From the NCBI RefSeq assembly GCF_029784165.1, contig NC_073695.1, forward strand, positions 163,009,365-163,073,364: DNA of 64,000 bases, given 5' to 3'. Position 1 is the stretch's first letter; each line of letters starts with the position of its first letter. A program made the position numbers and the translations under genes. Of the stretch, positions 1-11,739 are shown in pieces. The DNA is from Wyeomyia smithii (lineage: Eukaryota; Arthropoda; Insecta; Diptera; Culicidae). Below the pieces are notes generated by a model. It saw nothing but the letters and a program-made list of their open reading frames with translations, was not told where the DNA came from and searched no databases.

Positions 1-1760
1 TTCCTGTCATGGAACACACGATACTGCTCAGTGCATCAGCCTCGGCGTTTGTTCTCCCTGGCTTGTAAACAATTTTGTAATCGAGCTCTTCGGGGTACGA
101 TTTCCATCGCTTTAGTTTTGCATTTGTATTCTTTGGTGATATGGAAAAAGTCAAGGGTTGATGATCCGTCATTATTTTAAATTTTGCTCTATAAAGGTAA
201 TTTCTAAATATTTTTAGAGACCAAGAGATTGCTAACATCTCTTTCTCTGTAGCCGAGTATTTTTCTTCAGTCTTCGACAGGATGGATTGGATGCGAAGTG
301 GATTGTTTTATCCTTGCCTACTTTACCTTGTTATAAGACGGCGCCAACTGCAAAGTCTGAGGCGTCTGTCGTTAATATAAAAGGTTTATTGTAGTCGGGA
401 TAAATGAATATATCGGAAGATGATAGGATACTCTTCATTTTCTCGAAACAACTTCTTTCATTTTCAGAGAGCGATATTTTTTTGTTCGACTTGAGGCTGC
501 CTTCCCCTCGCAGAAGGTTTGTTAGGGGTTTTGCGATTTTTGCAAAATCTCTAACGAATCTTCGGTAGTAACTCATTATTCCGAGAAACGATCGTAATTC
601 CTTAATGGTGCGTGGTTGCGGGTATCGTAGAATGGCTTCTATTTTTTTAGTGTTTGGTTTTATACCGTCTGAACATATAACATAGCCAAGAAATTCGATT
701 TCACGGTGCAAAAATTCCGATTTGTCGAGTTGGATTTTTCAGTTTGCTTTATTCACAGCTTTCAAAACAGTGTTTAAATTTTCTAAATGTTCATCCAATG
801 TTTGTCCAAAAATTATAACATCGTCGATATATACACAGCATATCTTCCCGATATGCTCTCGCAGTACATCGTCGATAGCCCTCTGAAAAATTGCGGGGAC
901 ATTTTTCAAGCCAAAAGGCATACGAGTGAATTCGTATTTACCGTTATTTATCGGAAATGCGGTTTTTTCGATATCTTTATTCTTCATCTTGATCTCATAG
1001 AATCCTGATGCCACATCAAGTGTGGTAAAATATCTCTGACCCTTGAGTTGGTCTTTAACGTATCCGATCTCGGGTATAGGATGTCTATCGGGACTCGTTT
1101 TTTGATTAAGTCTCCGATAGTCAATTACCATGCGAATTTTTTTCTCGCCTGAGACGTCGGCCTTTTTTGGCACAATCCAAACTGGGGCAGTCCATGCGGA
1201 GCGTGATGGTCGAATTATCCCATCACTCAAGAGTTTATCAATTTGCTTATTGACCTCATCTGTAAATGCAGCCGGATAAGGATATAGTTTTTGATAGACA
1301 GGAATCTCGTCGGTAGTATTTAATGTACACTCCACATTAGTGGAACACGTTAGTTTGGTATTTGGTTCGTGGAATGCTTCTTTATTAGAATTTAAAACAG
1401 TCTGTAATTTATCATTTTCATCAGTGGTTAAATGGGATGTTCCAAACAAATTGTTGGAAGAGTCTTTCTGTGGATGATATTCAAGAAGTGGGATAGTAAG
1501 TATTTGCGATCCATTCTGCAATGATAAAGTCATGGTTGCTAAATCGATGTTTGCATGCTAAGCGTTAAGGATTCTGGTTCCAATAATTCCACAGAAGAAC
1601 GAATGGAACTTGTGAAGTAAAAATTGAGCTGAATGGTTTATTTTTGGATAGAAATTAATATCAACGGCAGACGATTGATCAAATTTATATTGGCGCCTGT
1701 GTCAATCAGGAAAGGGAATTCGCCAAGATTAGTTTTTAATTTGATATACGGCAGAGTGGG
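1..1760 (-). pseudogene. Ty3/gypsy pol fragment (protease, RT, RNase H)
   Basis: Minus-strand pol of a Ty3/gypsy retrotransposon (17.6/297-like by motif style), running off the window start. The retropepsin site LIDTGAN lies near 1690-1710. The RT palm is encoded in 739-1533, with RMVIDYRRLN, FTRMPFGLKN and the catalytic YIDDVIIF. The connection domain (EFLGYVICSDGIKPN) follows in 331-711. RNase H starts at TTDASDFAVGAVL and continues to base 1, where TDHQPLTF is readable in another frame. Breaks: an in-frame TGA at 739-741 between RT palm and connection, a frameshift near 320, a stop between protease and RT near 1558, and a gag-to-protease frame change. Integrase and 3' LTR are outside the window. 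It is a decayed copy. Family assignment is certain; clade is inference. Confidence 0.93.
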
Positions 1761-1762
1761 TT

Positions 1763-2161
1763 TTACCACTCTGGCTTCCATTCTAAAAAATTCGTTTCCT
1801 TTGAGGTTGACGGTTGGTTTTCTGGCTCAGGTGGTGGATAAGAGACGGGGTCACACAGGGTCTCACTGTACTGTTCGTCTTCGTATGTGGTCATATCTTG
1901 TCCGTCATACTCGTCTGGAGGGTAATCGTCAAAGTAGCTTTGGTATGCCTCTTCGGACTGTGGGAAAGTTAAATCTTCTAGTGGGTGTGCCTGTCGTTTG
2001 AAATTGTGTATTTGGTTGGAAGGAGATCTTGGTCTTTTGAAGTCTGGTCTGTTGCCATAGTTTACGTTGCGGGATCTAATACTTTGGTCCACTTCCATCG
2101 GTTCTGGTTTTGGAAGTGGTCTTGGGAGTGGAAATTGTCTGGGTTGAAATGGTTGTTGCAA
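1763..2161 (-). pseudogene. Ty3/gypsy gag C-terminal fragment
   Basis: A 132-residue reading frame immediately upstream, in transcription order, of the protease of the pol fragment at 1-1760. It is rich in Pro, Arg and acidic residues: an N-terminal proline/arginine stretch (PRPLPKPEPMEVDQ) and an acidic middle (DDYPPDEYDGQDMTTYEDEQ). No CCHC knuckle is present, and basic, proline-rich Gag tails are usual for this clade. It ends in EWKPEW*, and the protease follows in a different frame, as expected for gag/pol frameshifting. The Gag N-terminus is missing: homology stops abruptly at about 2161, where unrelated foldback repeat DNA begins. The apparent start codon is therefore not the real gag start. 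Confidence 0.8.
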
Positions 2162-2165
2162 AAAT

Positions 2166-2965
2166 GTGCAAAATTTTATAACAAAACTGTTTTCTCAATA
2201 CTTCGAACCTCTAAATATTGCATTGAAGCATATAAAGGACAACAGTAAACGAAGCAAATTTCTAGAAGATACTGATAACATTCGACTTCAAAATTTTCTA
2301 TTTCAGTCCGTTTCTAGGTTTAGCCCCATTGTGGTGTCTGTTCGTTGGGCATAGAAACGGAAACGTAGTGTACGCGCCGGCCATTGTGATATAAAGAGCG
2401 CACAAATGTATGTAAAAATCGGTAACTTCAGTTGGCCATATATTCAAAACTACAAATAACCCACTGTAGTTTTGTGTTTTTCTGTTGGTCAGAAAGGTAC
2501 TCTATCGGATGGCTTCATAGAAGCTTGGATTCGTTTGCCATTAAAAACACTTTTTTCCAGTTTTTATTCATGAATACTGTATATAATAACCAATATATCA
2601 CTAGAAATTGTTCATCTTGATTTACCACGTCTCTCTCAATTTTATACAGTCATGTTTTAGGCCTTAGAGTTGAACATATGGATGAAAAACTGCTTTAAAA
2701 AAGCCTTTTTAAAAAATGTCTTGTAGCTTTGAGGTTTGAGGTACTAAGCGAACAGTTTTGTAATAAAATTTTAAACAACTTTGCAGAAGAAGCTATTCGT
2801 CTAGCAAGTCACGTTCAAAAGTTAGGTATGACACCCTCTATACGGCGAAATTTGTAAGTAATTTTATTAAAGCATATGAAGGATAGCAATAAACGAAGCA
2901 GCTTTCTAGAATATATGGATAACGTAGGGCTTGAAAAAGTAGTTTTGCCGTCCGTTTCTCAATTT
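2166..2965. repeat. Foldback-like repeat cluster abutting the gypsy fragment
   Basis: Two sorts of internal homology are visible. Bases 2166-2213 are an imperfect inverted copy of about 2731-2779 (shared core CAGTTTTGT.ATAAAATTTT). Bases 2221-2318 are an imperfect direct copy of 2868-2965 (shared AAACGAAGCA, TTTCTAGAA and GTCCGTTTCT). I read this as a degraded non-autonomous DNA element or a dimer of one. There is no convincing ORF and I could not define termini or a target-site duplication. Confidence 0.55.
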
Positions 2966-2977
2966 GGACACACTGTG

Positions 2978-3262
2978 CGCCGTCGGAAGCGGCGGCCTCT
3001 CGCATACAAACGACTGATCTACTGGATTTCTAGGATTATTCAAACAGGTTTTCCTTCCCTTAGTTAAGTCACATTTGGACACTTGGACAATAGAGTCGGC
3101 CAAAGGCCGCGAGTGTGTGTTATTAAAGAAAAATAGTTGACCCAATGTTAATAAAGTACATAACCAAAATCGAATCTGCCATTCGTGCTCTTTGTGATTC
3201 TGCCTTTCGTTATTCTGCTTCTCGTGATTCTGCCTTTCGTGATTCCGCCTTTTGATTTCACC
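2978..3262 (-). repeat. Dispersed repeat family A, copy 1, with 15-bp tandem repeat
   Basis: Closely similar to 41940-42240. Both carry GTCGGAAGCGGCGGCC, then CATACAAACRACTGATCTAC, a hairpin GGCCAAAGGCC, and a run of degenerate 15-bp units (core ATTCTGCCTTTCGTG; here 3193-3255). On the minus strand both copies keep one frame open through the homologous part (FFNNTHSRPLADSIV, then DLTK..KTCLNNPR.PVDQ), and the 15-mer reads as a pentapeptide of NHERQ type. Conservation of frame suggests a former protein-coding segment, but I do not recognise the protein. Confidence 0.6.
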
Positions 3263-3269
3263 GAAAATG

Positions 3270-3400
3270 TGCGGGGTCCGGAAAGCATTACCCGGTCCGT
3301 TCCGAAGTCCGGATGGCTCCGTTCCGGTCCGGAAAATAATCGAACTTTGAAGGTTCCGGTCCGATCGGACCCTACCCGGTCCGATGCCGAACACTAATTT
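3270..3400. repeat. Degenerate CCGGTCCG-rich repeat
   Basis: Multiple imperfect GGTCCG/CGGTCCGG words in about 130 bases, much more GC-rich than the surroundings. A related GGTCCGG/CCGG-rich stretch lies at 5455-5570. Simple degenerate satellite-like sequence; no coding content recognised. Confidence 0.55.
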
Positions 3401-3869
3401 AGACACTTGAATGTTATAGCAATAAAGGAAAAATATTATGAAACAGCTAACGAAAAAAATTTTTTTTGGATGATGGCCAGCGATTCCGCACTGTGCAATG
3501 GGGTACGTTTTTCATCATATTTACTCAGATTCTATCAGATCAGATTGCGTAATAAAGCGCTTCTGTTAACTTGCGAAGGATTCAAATTAAATCGCTACTG
3601 TAGCGATTTTGTGCTTTTGGCGCTTACGTCAAAATCATAGCCCACGGCAGAGCAGTAAGCTTGAAACGGAAAGGTGAAACTAACACACAAGTACGGATAA
3701 AAATGTTAGGCGTATCACTTACTTCAATAGTGATACTGCCAATAATATCTAGCGCGAAGTACAGAAAACACCTGGGCAATATCACAACAGATCTAATGTT
3801 TCTGGTTGCAGTGATGAGCCACACAGGAAAAAAAAAATGTTAATAATAATAAGGTGTTAGTTTTTAAAT
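3401..3869. other. AT-rich spacer, nothing recognised
   Basis: Non-coding appearance. Only short open frames without family resemblance, and no repeats or terminal structures that I could pair elsewhere in the window. Confidence 0.5.
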
Positions 3870-4090
3870 TTTCGTAATCAAAATTTCTCAGACAGTTTTT
3901 ATTTACAATCAAAGGTTTCTGAACTACAAAGCTTCGAATAAAATCTCTACCAAATTGCATGTGCTCTTTTAAGAAATTACCCTTGAGTCTGAAAAAATCT
4001 TCCACCCGTGCAAAATACTCAGTTTGCTAACTCCAATACATTCAATTTCCATAAAGGTTGATATTGAACGATAGGTCTTTTGGCATTGTT
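3870..4090 (-). repeat. Arm fragment of the long-inverted-repeat element
   Basis: On the minus strand this matches part of both arms of the element at 30438-33082 without gaps over roughly 130 bases (shared AAAAACTGTCTGAGAA, TTTTATTCGAAGC, TTTGCTAA..CCAA). The same reading frame is open here (ME.FF, FIRS, QKPL.V, KNCLR), although nucleotide divergence is high. It is a solitary, older relative of that arm. Confidence 0.65.
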
Positions 4091-5189
4091 TCATTCAGCA
4101 GCAAACAAAACTTGATATCAACAGGCCACCATCTGTAATGTTTGCAGACAGGTGGTAGTGTAAACAGATTTCTGCAAAAACTTTTCCGTCTGTATCGAAA
4201 TGCTCCCATTTAGCTGTGGAAATGAATTGAGACACATTCATAATTTTTGCTATCTCCATTGATAAGGGAACTGTATGCTAAGTAGGTATGTACCAGAATA
4301 CTGCAGATCGGAAACAACGTGACATTAGTTGGAATGAGGTATTAAAGAACTTTTGTTGATTTACGTCTGTTTGAGTACGTTGAATGCTTTATATGGAAAA
4401 TGAGATATAAACCACAGAGCATTACTGATACGGTTTCTGGTTGATTTGAATTAGTAATATTTACTTACGGCTAATTTCTGTTAATGGTAATCGCATGTTG
4501 TATCAAGATAACTCATCGTTGTTTGATCAAATCGATAAATAGTAGCAGCGATTTGACGCGAAGAAATTGAGAATGCTATCTGTTCCTGGAATCACTTTTG
4601 AATCAGGTGAAGTTTTTAGCTAAACGGAGCATTCAATATTAAATATTTTCTACCGTTGCGTCGGTGTAAATTTACTTGCATACAAACTATTAAACTATTA
4701 TTTATTTTCGTCAAACAAAAGTAGACTACATATATTTATATCTAACTTACACGCTATATGTTAATTTAACTTCAACTAGTATTAAAGAAAAAAAAAAGAG
4801 TTTATACATAATTGAATAACGGTTTCTTTACTTGATTCGGATTATTACAATAATTATTTTCTATCGATTTAAATTGCGCGTTGAATTGAAATATTGTTTT
4901 AATTTAGTTCTCGACAGATAAAAGTCAATTGCTTCACAGTGTTGATTATACACTAACATCATTTTATTAATGGGCTCATAGTTAGCATAATTGTTTCGTT
5001 GATGATTTAAAGAACACAAAATCCGAACTCGTAAACTTTTAAAAGGCACATATAATTGAGTTTTGATATTAATTCGGGTGGATCGACACGCTGAGATACG
5101 ATATCGTTAACGAATGACCAGTGGCGGACGAAGACTGATTTGAGTTGCAGGCGAAAACTTATTTTGGCGCCCCCCTTCGATTTTTCGTT
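4091..5189. other. AT-rich spacer, nothing recognised
   Basis: About 1.1 kb of AT-rich sequence with only short chance open frames. No gene, RNA or mobile-element signature was found by eye. Confidence 0.5.
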
Positions 5190-5190
5190 T

Positions 5191-5417
5191 ACAGTCAGGT
5201 TTTTTTTACGCGGGGATACGTACCTCTTAAAAAACCATGTGAAAAACCGCGTAATCAAAAATCCGCTTAAAAAAACCGCGGTAATTCAAAAATCCGCGTA
5301 AAAAAACGCGTGATTTAAAAAAAAAATTGTAAAAAAAACCGCGTAATTCAAAAATCCGCTTAAAAACCTCGTAAAGAAATCCGCGTTCAAAAAAACGCGT
5401 AAAAAAAACCTGACTGT
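5191..5417. mobile_element. MITE with perfect 22-bp terminal inverted repeats
   Basis: The ends 5191-5212 (ACAGTCAGG, eight Ts, ACGCG) and 5396-5417 are exact reverse complements. If TA is the target duplication, the element proper is CAGTCAGG...CCTGACTG flanked by TA, as in Tc1/mariner-type elements. The interior is a degenerate tandem array of about 23 bp units (core ACCGCGTAATTCAAAAATCC). No transposase is encoded. A related GCGGTTTTTTACGCG motif occurs near 44645. Confidence 0.82.
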
Positions 5418-5454
5418 ATATCAATATTTATATTCGACATCAGACCTGAATTCC

Positions 5455-5570
5455 AGAGAGTCCGCTTCGAAGTTTTCCCGGTTTCAATGTCCGATTTCAT
5501 TCCGGGCTGGACCAGAACGGAGCTACCTGGACCGGGTAATGTTTCCGGAATCCGGTCAAGTCCGGTTAAA
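5455..5570. repeat. Degenerate CCGG/GGTCCGG-rich repeat
   Basis: GC-rich island between AT-rich flanks, with words such as CCGGAATCCGGTCAAGTCCGG. It resembles 3270-3400. No coding content recognised. Confidence 0.45.
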
Positions 5571-5721
5571 AATCAAACTCAACGTTATTTAAATCACAAA
5601 CAGTAGACTTGCATGTGCGTAATTTCAATCCAAGGTACATATTTGAAAGCAAATAGGTATATGATAGGGTGGCAAAGATTTTAGGGAAAAAAATTTATCA
5701 TCGAATTTCAAAAACCGTATG

Positions 5722-7307
5722 TAGGGGTAAGACCGCCACCTTAAGGGATTTTTTTTATAGAAAAAAAAAAGTTGCGGCTGCAATTCCATTTTTTCTTCGC
5801 TAAGAGGTTCTTCTATTCAATACCTGCATTCAAAAAATAAGGACTGAAATACTTATGCATATTTTCCAGCTTTTTTTTCAATTTTGAAAAGTCATTGAAA
5901 ATGTGCAGATTTTTTTCATGCGGGGTAAGCCCGCCCACCAGCAGGGTAATATCGCCCACCATTTTTTGAGGATAACAAATATTTTTAGGACCAAAACGGT
6001 TGATTTTATCGGTATAGTGTCTTTGGCAAAGTTGTAGATGGTATTTTTTTTTCTTTTTTAAAAAAATATACACTGTGAAAAATCTGAAAAAAATCTAAGT
6101 TTTAACTTTGTTTTATTTTTTAATTATCCAATTTCAATACAATGTTTAGGTAACTTTTTGTGGTTTTCAAAATAAATATATTTTTCATAATTTTTCAATA
6201 TATTCAATTTATAATATACCTGTCTTAAAGCTTAAAATAAATACTCATTAATCCTGTCTGTATGATTTTTTTGAAGACTTATTATGTATAGAGTAACAAA
6301 CATAAAAATTTTAAAATTTATAAAAAAATAACAATTGTTATTTTTTTATAAATTTTAAAATTTTTGTTTTTTTTTTTGAAGAACAAAATTACCAACGACT
6401 CTATACCAATCAAACAAATAGCCCAAAAAAATTTTTCTTTACAAAATGTGAGCTATTAATATTTCTATTACTCCACGATCCAACAACCATCAAATTTTAG
6501 CTTACCTTTTGCAGATTTTGCAGGCAAAAACATGTTTTTTTAAACTTTAAAAAAATTTGATTTTTGGTTCTATTTTTTATCATTTCTTTGAATTTTTTTA
6601 CTGTGTATACTTTTTTCGGAAGGAGAAAACTACTATTTTTAACTCTGCCGGAGACGTCATACCGATCGAATAAACCGTCCTGGCTCTAAAATTATTTTTG
6701 TTCATTAATACCATTTTACACAAGATTACTTTTTTCAGAAATAGGTCTTGTTAAAAAAATATTACTAGAAAAGCTTCAACCAAATTGAAAATGGTCGATT
6801 AACATCGTTGTCTTATGTGGCTTGAAATTGCTTTACTGATCCTGTAAAGTTCCCCTTTGCAGTGTCGAGCCATTTGGGTCTTGAAGTAAAACAACAAACA
6901 GTTGTATACGTGGCGGCTTTACCCCCAGTGGAACATTTTCATATTCCACCGAAAAAGTAGTCAAAATTACATGATTACTCACAACTTTCAATATTTACGA
7001 AAAAAGACAGGTTCAGGCAAGCGATTAAACGTATATTCACAAACAAAACAATAGATTTTTAGACAGAAAAACCTTAAGTCCCGTTGCCGCAAAACAATAG
7101 CGCATTGACTGGTTGCCAGTCAAAAGGTTGTTTTTGATTATTTCTGTGACTGTTCGCGCACTATCAAAACAAAAAGGGGTGCAAAATGTTATGTCATTAT
7201 ACTGTAAAAGACACGTTAAAGAAATTTTTCAATTATCATAAAACTTGGTAGTAAAACTACAGTGGGCGGTCTTACCCCGCTGGGCGGTCTTACCCTGTTT
7301 ACCCCTA
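5722..7307 (+). mobile_element. 1.6-kb TIR element (TAGGGGTAA family), copy 1
   Basis: Starts TAGGGGTAAGACCGCC and ends GGGCGGTCTTACCC...TTACCCCTA, so the termini are inverted repeats and both ends carry TA, consistent with a TA duplication. Subterminal words of GGGGTAAGACCGCC type recur several times at each end. A second copy in opposite orientation lies at 59267-60875 and matches across its whole length, which defines both boundaries. Open frames inside are short and not shared as proteins, so this is a non-autonomous DNA transposon. Superfamily is unknown. Confidence 0.85.
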
Positions 7308-9214
7308 TATTTAGTTTATTGACCCAAAAAACCAGCTATGCAAAATTTCAGCTCAATCCGAAATGATTTAGGAGTGCCTCAAAGCGCTCAAAGTTGTGAT
7401 TTTTTGACCCTCGAAAATCTACCAAGGGAGGAGGAATACATGAAGTTGGGAAATTCGAAACTTTTTTTCTATGCCGAATGTCTTTGAAATACTTAAAACG
7501 TCGAGATCTAGTGTTATCTCCAAAAATATTATTGGTCAAAATAGACCTTCTGGGACTTTTTTTGGGCAAGCGAGGGCTTAATAAGGAATATTCTATAACT
7601 GGTCTCTGGTCATTTGCAAAACTCGTTCCAAACGTTATTTTAATGTTTATTAGATATCTTAAACTTGTTTTTCATTAGAGTTGTTTGTACACGCAAAAGT
7701 TCAAGCTTACATCATCCGATGTGTCCTCTCAAAACGCACATCAAATGCTCTGGCTTTTACACAACAAATGTATTAAAAGGATAACGCAACAGCTGCGTAA
7801 TGAATACATTTACAGAGATTGAAAACAGAATATGTATATTACACACAAAATCGTAGTGTTTCGGTAGACTTCGGTTTTGGGCGAACGATCAGTTTTGGGG
7901 TGTCAAAAAACCGCTGGTTACTTTCGTGAGTTGGTGCGTATCAAAAGCTCGAGCAACCCCAATCACCGTCAGCAACCGAAACAGCCAACAGCGAGCCTCG
8001 TGCAACAGAATTTACTAACGCTGGTGCCAGTAACGTGGGACCAAATGCATATGAATAAAAACAGAATCGTCGTTGAATGCAAAATGTTTGGAACAAATCC
8101 AATGTCGTTTTAATTGTTATTCAGAGTTGCCCAGTTTAAACTGGATTCTTCCAGTTTTTTCCAAGCGATCCAGTCAAACAGTTTAATCCCAAAATCTTCC
8201 AGTTTTTTTGTATATCTGCCAGTTTTATCCTGTTTTTTTAGACACTCAAGCTCCGGCTGGTTTGGCAATATTTTTAAAACGTAAATTTTGTGTATTGATA
8301 AGTCTTGTAGCAATTCTTAACAACATTTTCAGTATTGTATCTTTTGCACGAAACACGGCCAAATTAAGAATTGTATTGCATGGTTGAGATAAAAAAAAGC
8401 AAGTAAATTCAGCTTTCTTCTAATACTAACAAATAGGTTTTATCATATCATAAATAAAAATAAAAATGCAATAATGGGTTAATGTTATATAAAAATAAAA
8501 ACAATCTATCTCAAAGATGTTAGGGTAGGGAACATATTCTAAGCAGCTTTAGGAACCGCCTGTGTATTGAGACGAAATACTCGAAATATGTTGGGTGAAA
8601 TTCAAACAGAAGTATATCAATCTGTTCTCTATCTTTTTCTCTGTCAGAACTTGTTTTCAGATTGTAAAACTAAGGTAGCAAACTTTAACAATAATCAATT
8701 AAAGTTACCAATCGAGGGACACTATTCCAATCACCCCGAACCTATTTTAAGCAGTTTGCATCTGTTTTACAGGCGTTTTTTTTAGCACCCGAAGTGGCTC
8801 CTGAATGGCTGCAATATAGGTCGATTTGTTTCGAATGATGATTTCTGTATGATTTCTTTGTGGTTAACGGTATTTCGTATATTCATAAGACAGCTAGACA
8901 ATCAAAGTTCTCGTTTCCATCATTGACATTGTCGATATTGATCAAATCCCAGGAGTTTAAGTTGCAACAAAATGTAAGCTCGAAGTTACTGTATTTTAAA
9001 CTTATATTTGATTCAGTAACCATCACAGAAAAGCTCTTTCACAATTTATTTTTTGACGTAGAATACGTTTTACGGCAACAATTACAGGGACCCAATTTAA
9101 ATACAGGAATCCAATTTCAAAACCGAAAACATCGAGAGCGTCACAAAAATTGTCCAATTTTGCTCAAACTATTGTAATATTGAAAATTGTTGAACATTGT
9201 CGAAACGCAAATGT
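7308..9214. other. Spacer with repeat debris
   Basis: No defensible gene. Bases 8125-8240 contain a degenerate run of CCAGTTTTTTCC-like words, related to 26565-26600. An open frame at 7877-8113 (78 residues, basic and Gln/Asn-rich) has no family resemblance I can name. The rest is AT-rich. Confidence 0.5.
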
Positions 9215-9579
9215 CAACTTTTGATTGGTCGCTTGCTGCCTTTCCCTAAAAAAGACGACAGAATGGAGTACCTAGTTAGCCGGGAATGCACTCTTCGGGC
9301 TATATAAGAGACTGTTTCTTCTCAAGCAAATCAGTTTACTAGCAGCAGGCAGCAGCAGCAGACATCAACACCGATGGCAGTAGGCGAAGTGGATTAGCAT
9401 CGAGCAACAGCGGCGGTGTTAGTGGTTAGCTGCAGTTCTTACCTCTTTCAGTTCGGCTTCCCTTTGATCTGAGTTGGACCCCACCAGCGGTAATCCGATT
9501 CAGATATCGTTGGGCAAATACAACCCGAAACTGAAAGAGACTCGCACCGCCAGGTGGTTTGAGAAGCCACCATCATCCA
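9215..9579 (+). promoter_or_regulatory. Promoter-like unit 1 (CCAAT, TATA, Inr)
   Basis: An inverted CCAAT box (GATTGGTCG, near 9220), a TATA box TATATAAG (9301-9308) and an arthropod initiator TCAGTT (9332-9337) lie at correct spacing. CAG-rich sequence follows. Bases about 9466-9510 (CTGAGTTGGACCCCACCAGC and onward) are nearly identical to 11681-11730 in unit 2. No recognisable ORF follows; the next sequence is a minisatellite. Confidence 0.55.
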
Positions 9580-9830
9580 GCGTATGTATATATAGGGTGT
9601 GTGCACATAACGTGTGTGAATATCTGTTGCGTATGTCCCTAATATATAAGGTGTGTGGCTAGCGTGCGTGGCTTGCTATATAGCGTACGTGGCTTGCTAT
9701 ATAGCGTGTGTGGCTTGCTATATAACGTGCGGCTAGCGTGCGTGGCTCGCTATATATGCTATATAGTTTATAGCATGTGTGGCTTGCTATATAGCGTGTG
9801 TGGCTAGCGTATAGCGATTGAAATTTTCAT
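9580..9830. repeat. Degenerate minisatellite (GCGTGTGTGGCTTGCTATATA type)
   Basis: Tandem, imperfect units of about 20-24 bases combining GCGTGTGTGGCT and TATATAGC. The same position relative to promoter-like unit 2 holds a related array (11740-12140), so the arrays belong to a duplicated larger unit. Confidence 0.75.
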
Positions 9831-10224
9831 ATATACATAATTGCTAATAAATCACGTCATGTAGAATTTAATTATCACTGTAAATCATCCAAAACTAAAT
9901 GAAAAATTTGCCATGTTGAAAAAATATTCACTTGTCAATAAATGGCATTGACAAACACAATTAACCTAAAAGTTTATCTGAAGAATTTCTGTGCTAGTGA
10001 GCCTGAATCACATAATTTTTCGCGCAAGTCTTACTAATTGCAGCAATCAGTTGTAAAATTATCTACGCTATCGTAAAATGCAGAAAGTTGTTATTTGAAC
10101 TGTTATATCATAGATGGAGAATGCACTATTTGCCCTTGTCTATAGCCTCTTCGTAGCCACTGCCTAAATTAAGATATCTTAGTGCAACTTGATACAAAAG
10201 ACAGCCACAAAACAATTCAATTTC
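9831..10224. other. AT-rich spacer, nothing recognised
   Basis: About 390 bases without a recognisable gene or repeat. It forms the left flank of the gypsy element; its last five bases ATTAT are the target-site duplication. Confidence 0.5.
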
Positions 10225-10229
10225 ATTAT

Positions 10230-10306
10230 TGTGGCACCCTGTGTGAACATATTTCTACTCGGGTACTCAGTCAGTGGTTGACAGCTAGAGAGAGGGAAAA
10301 TATATA
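10230..10306 (+). repeat. 5' LTR of gypsy element, left part
   Basis: Matches 26156-26232 of the 3' LTR with one visible substitution, and stops exactly at ...AATATATA, where an unrelated TA-flanked insertion begins. It resumes at 17047. Confidence 0.93.
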
Positions 10307-10329
10307 CACCCAACGCAAACGGGGAATAT

Positions 10330-10425
10330 TTTATTACTTTTGGGCAATTTTTTGTTACTTTTTGTGTCTTATGACTGCGCATTATACACAAAAAGTAACA
10401 AACAAAAAGTAATAAAAATTATGAC
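10330..10425. repeat. Near-perfect hairpin (MITE-like)
   Basis: TTGTTACTTTTTGTGT (10351-10366) and ACACAAAAAGTAACAA (10386-10401) are exact reverse complements. Flanking TATTACTTTT and AAAAGTAATA extend the pairing with small bulges. The loop is about 19 bases. It sits at the left end of the 6.7-kb insertion. Confidence 0.75.
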
Positions 10426-11424
10426 GGCCACACGCTTGTATGTGTTTCTGCAGGAGAACATACAGCCAAGCACCGCAATGCATGTGTTGGCAAGACTTCA
10501 CTCGCTGCATTTGTATTGATGCAACGATCTGGTTCATTTTTGTCTCCCTTCATCCACACATAATCAGAATCTCAACCGTCAACCTCAAATGTCCAATTAG
10601 AAACACTTTCGTTTCGTCTCCCAGTGTTTACTTGAAATGGAAATATGTAATACTGTCTGACCAGAGTTGCCGAAGTTGCGAATATTGTTCTGGAAGGGCA
10701 CGAGTTTTGTATATTCAAACAGGTCCAAATGAGTTTCCATGAACCAATGATTATGTGCTGTAAATAGCTTGCAAGAAAGCGAATGTTTTTATTTTTTTCT
10801 AACGCAGTTTACAGATCGTGATGTCATTTTGAGGCGCATTTCAAGTCTTTGAAATCATCAGAAAAAGCAACATGTTTTGACGTTGGACTAACGTCTATAT
10901 CGAAGTTAGGCACCTGAATTTGAAAATCTAGTAATTCAACCGGGGAAAACCAGGGAAAAGTGGTCAGGTTTTGAGCGCTTATATATCAGTCATTTCTTTT
11001 CAGAATTTCGAGGTTTTGGCATCAACCGATCAGAAATTCTTTTACGGTTGAATTTATGTAACAAAAATAACCTATTGTTCGAGATACACTATTGAGAAAT
11101 TGATTAATCACATCGATTGTCTAAATCATACCGAGCAACCAATCACCACCTCTCTTCACAAGCACAGTCGACACTAACGGATACAACCGATCTGACTTTG
11201 TAAACAGTCTCACAGCTTTCAACCAATAACGAGCTCGCTTTCGGTAGCTGCAACAGGTGTTTCAACACCGTTTTAAAATGCTTCTTTTATCGTTACCACT
11301 GAACAGATTCTAAACACCAATGGCTTGATTGATAGGGGAAATATTGCGCAAGATTGTCATATAATAATTTAAATATGTTTTCGATACTAAACTAGTTAAA
11401 AGTTGTGTTAAAAGTCGTGCACAT
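10426..11424. other. Spacer, nothing recognised
   Basis: No gene. An ACGTTGGACTAACG word at 10881 is partly inverted relative to TAGTCCAACGTC at 13014. A CCAATAACGAGCTCGC stretch at 11223 resembles the CCAAT region of promoter-like unit 2. Confidence 0.45.
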
Positions 11425-11739
11425 TCAACCAATCACAAGCTCGCTTCTTGTTTGCTCGCGGATGGATTTTTGCTTTGGGCTATATAATAGCCTGTGTCGT
11501 CTCATAGCAGTCATCAGTTAACAAGTGAAAGGCCACCAGGTCGGTCTTGTATAATCAGCAGCGGTGGCTGATTCCAGCGGCCAAACTGAGCTGCAGCAGA
11601 ACCAGAGCGGTGGTATCAGGCAGCAGCGGCGGAGGTAGTGGGAAGCTGCATTTCTTCATTCAGTTCGGTGCTCCTTCGATCTGAGTTGGACCCCACTAGC
11701 GGTAATCCAATTCAGATATCGTTGGGTGAAAACGTTGGG
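11425..11739 (+). promoter_or_regulatory. Promoter-like unit 2 (CCAAT, TATA, Inr)
   Basis: CCAAT (11429-11433), TATATAA (11481-11487) and TCAGTT (11514-11519) at promoter spacing. GCAG-rich sequence follows, then about 50 bases nearly identical to unit 1 (GATCTGAGTTGGACCCCAC at about 11679 onward). No recognisable coding sequence. Divergence upstream and near identity downstream suggest an old duplication. Confidence 0.55.

Noticed and set aside
7877..8113. 78-residue frame with ordinary-looking composition
   Set aside because: No family resemblance, no splice context and no second copy to test conservation.
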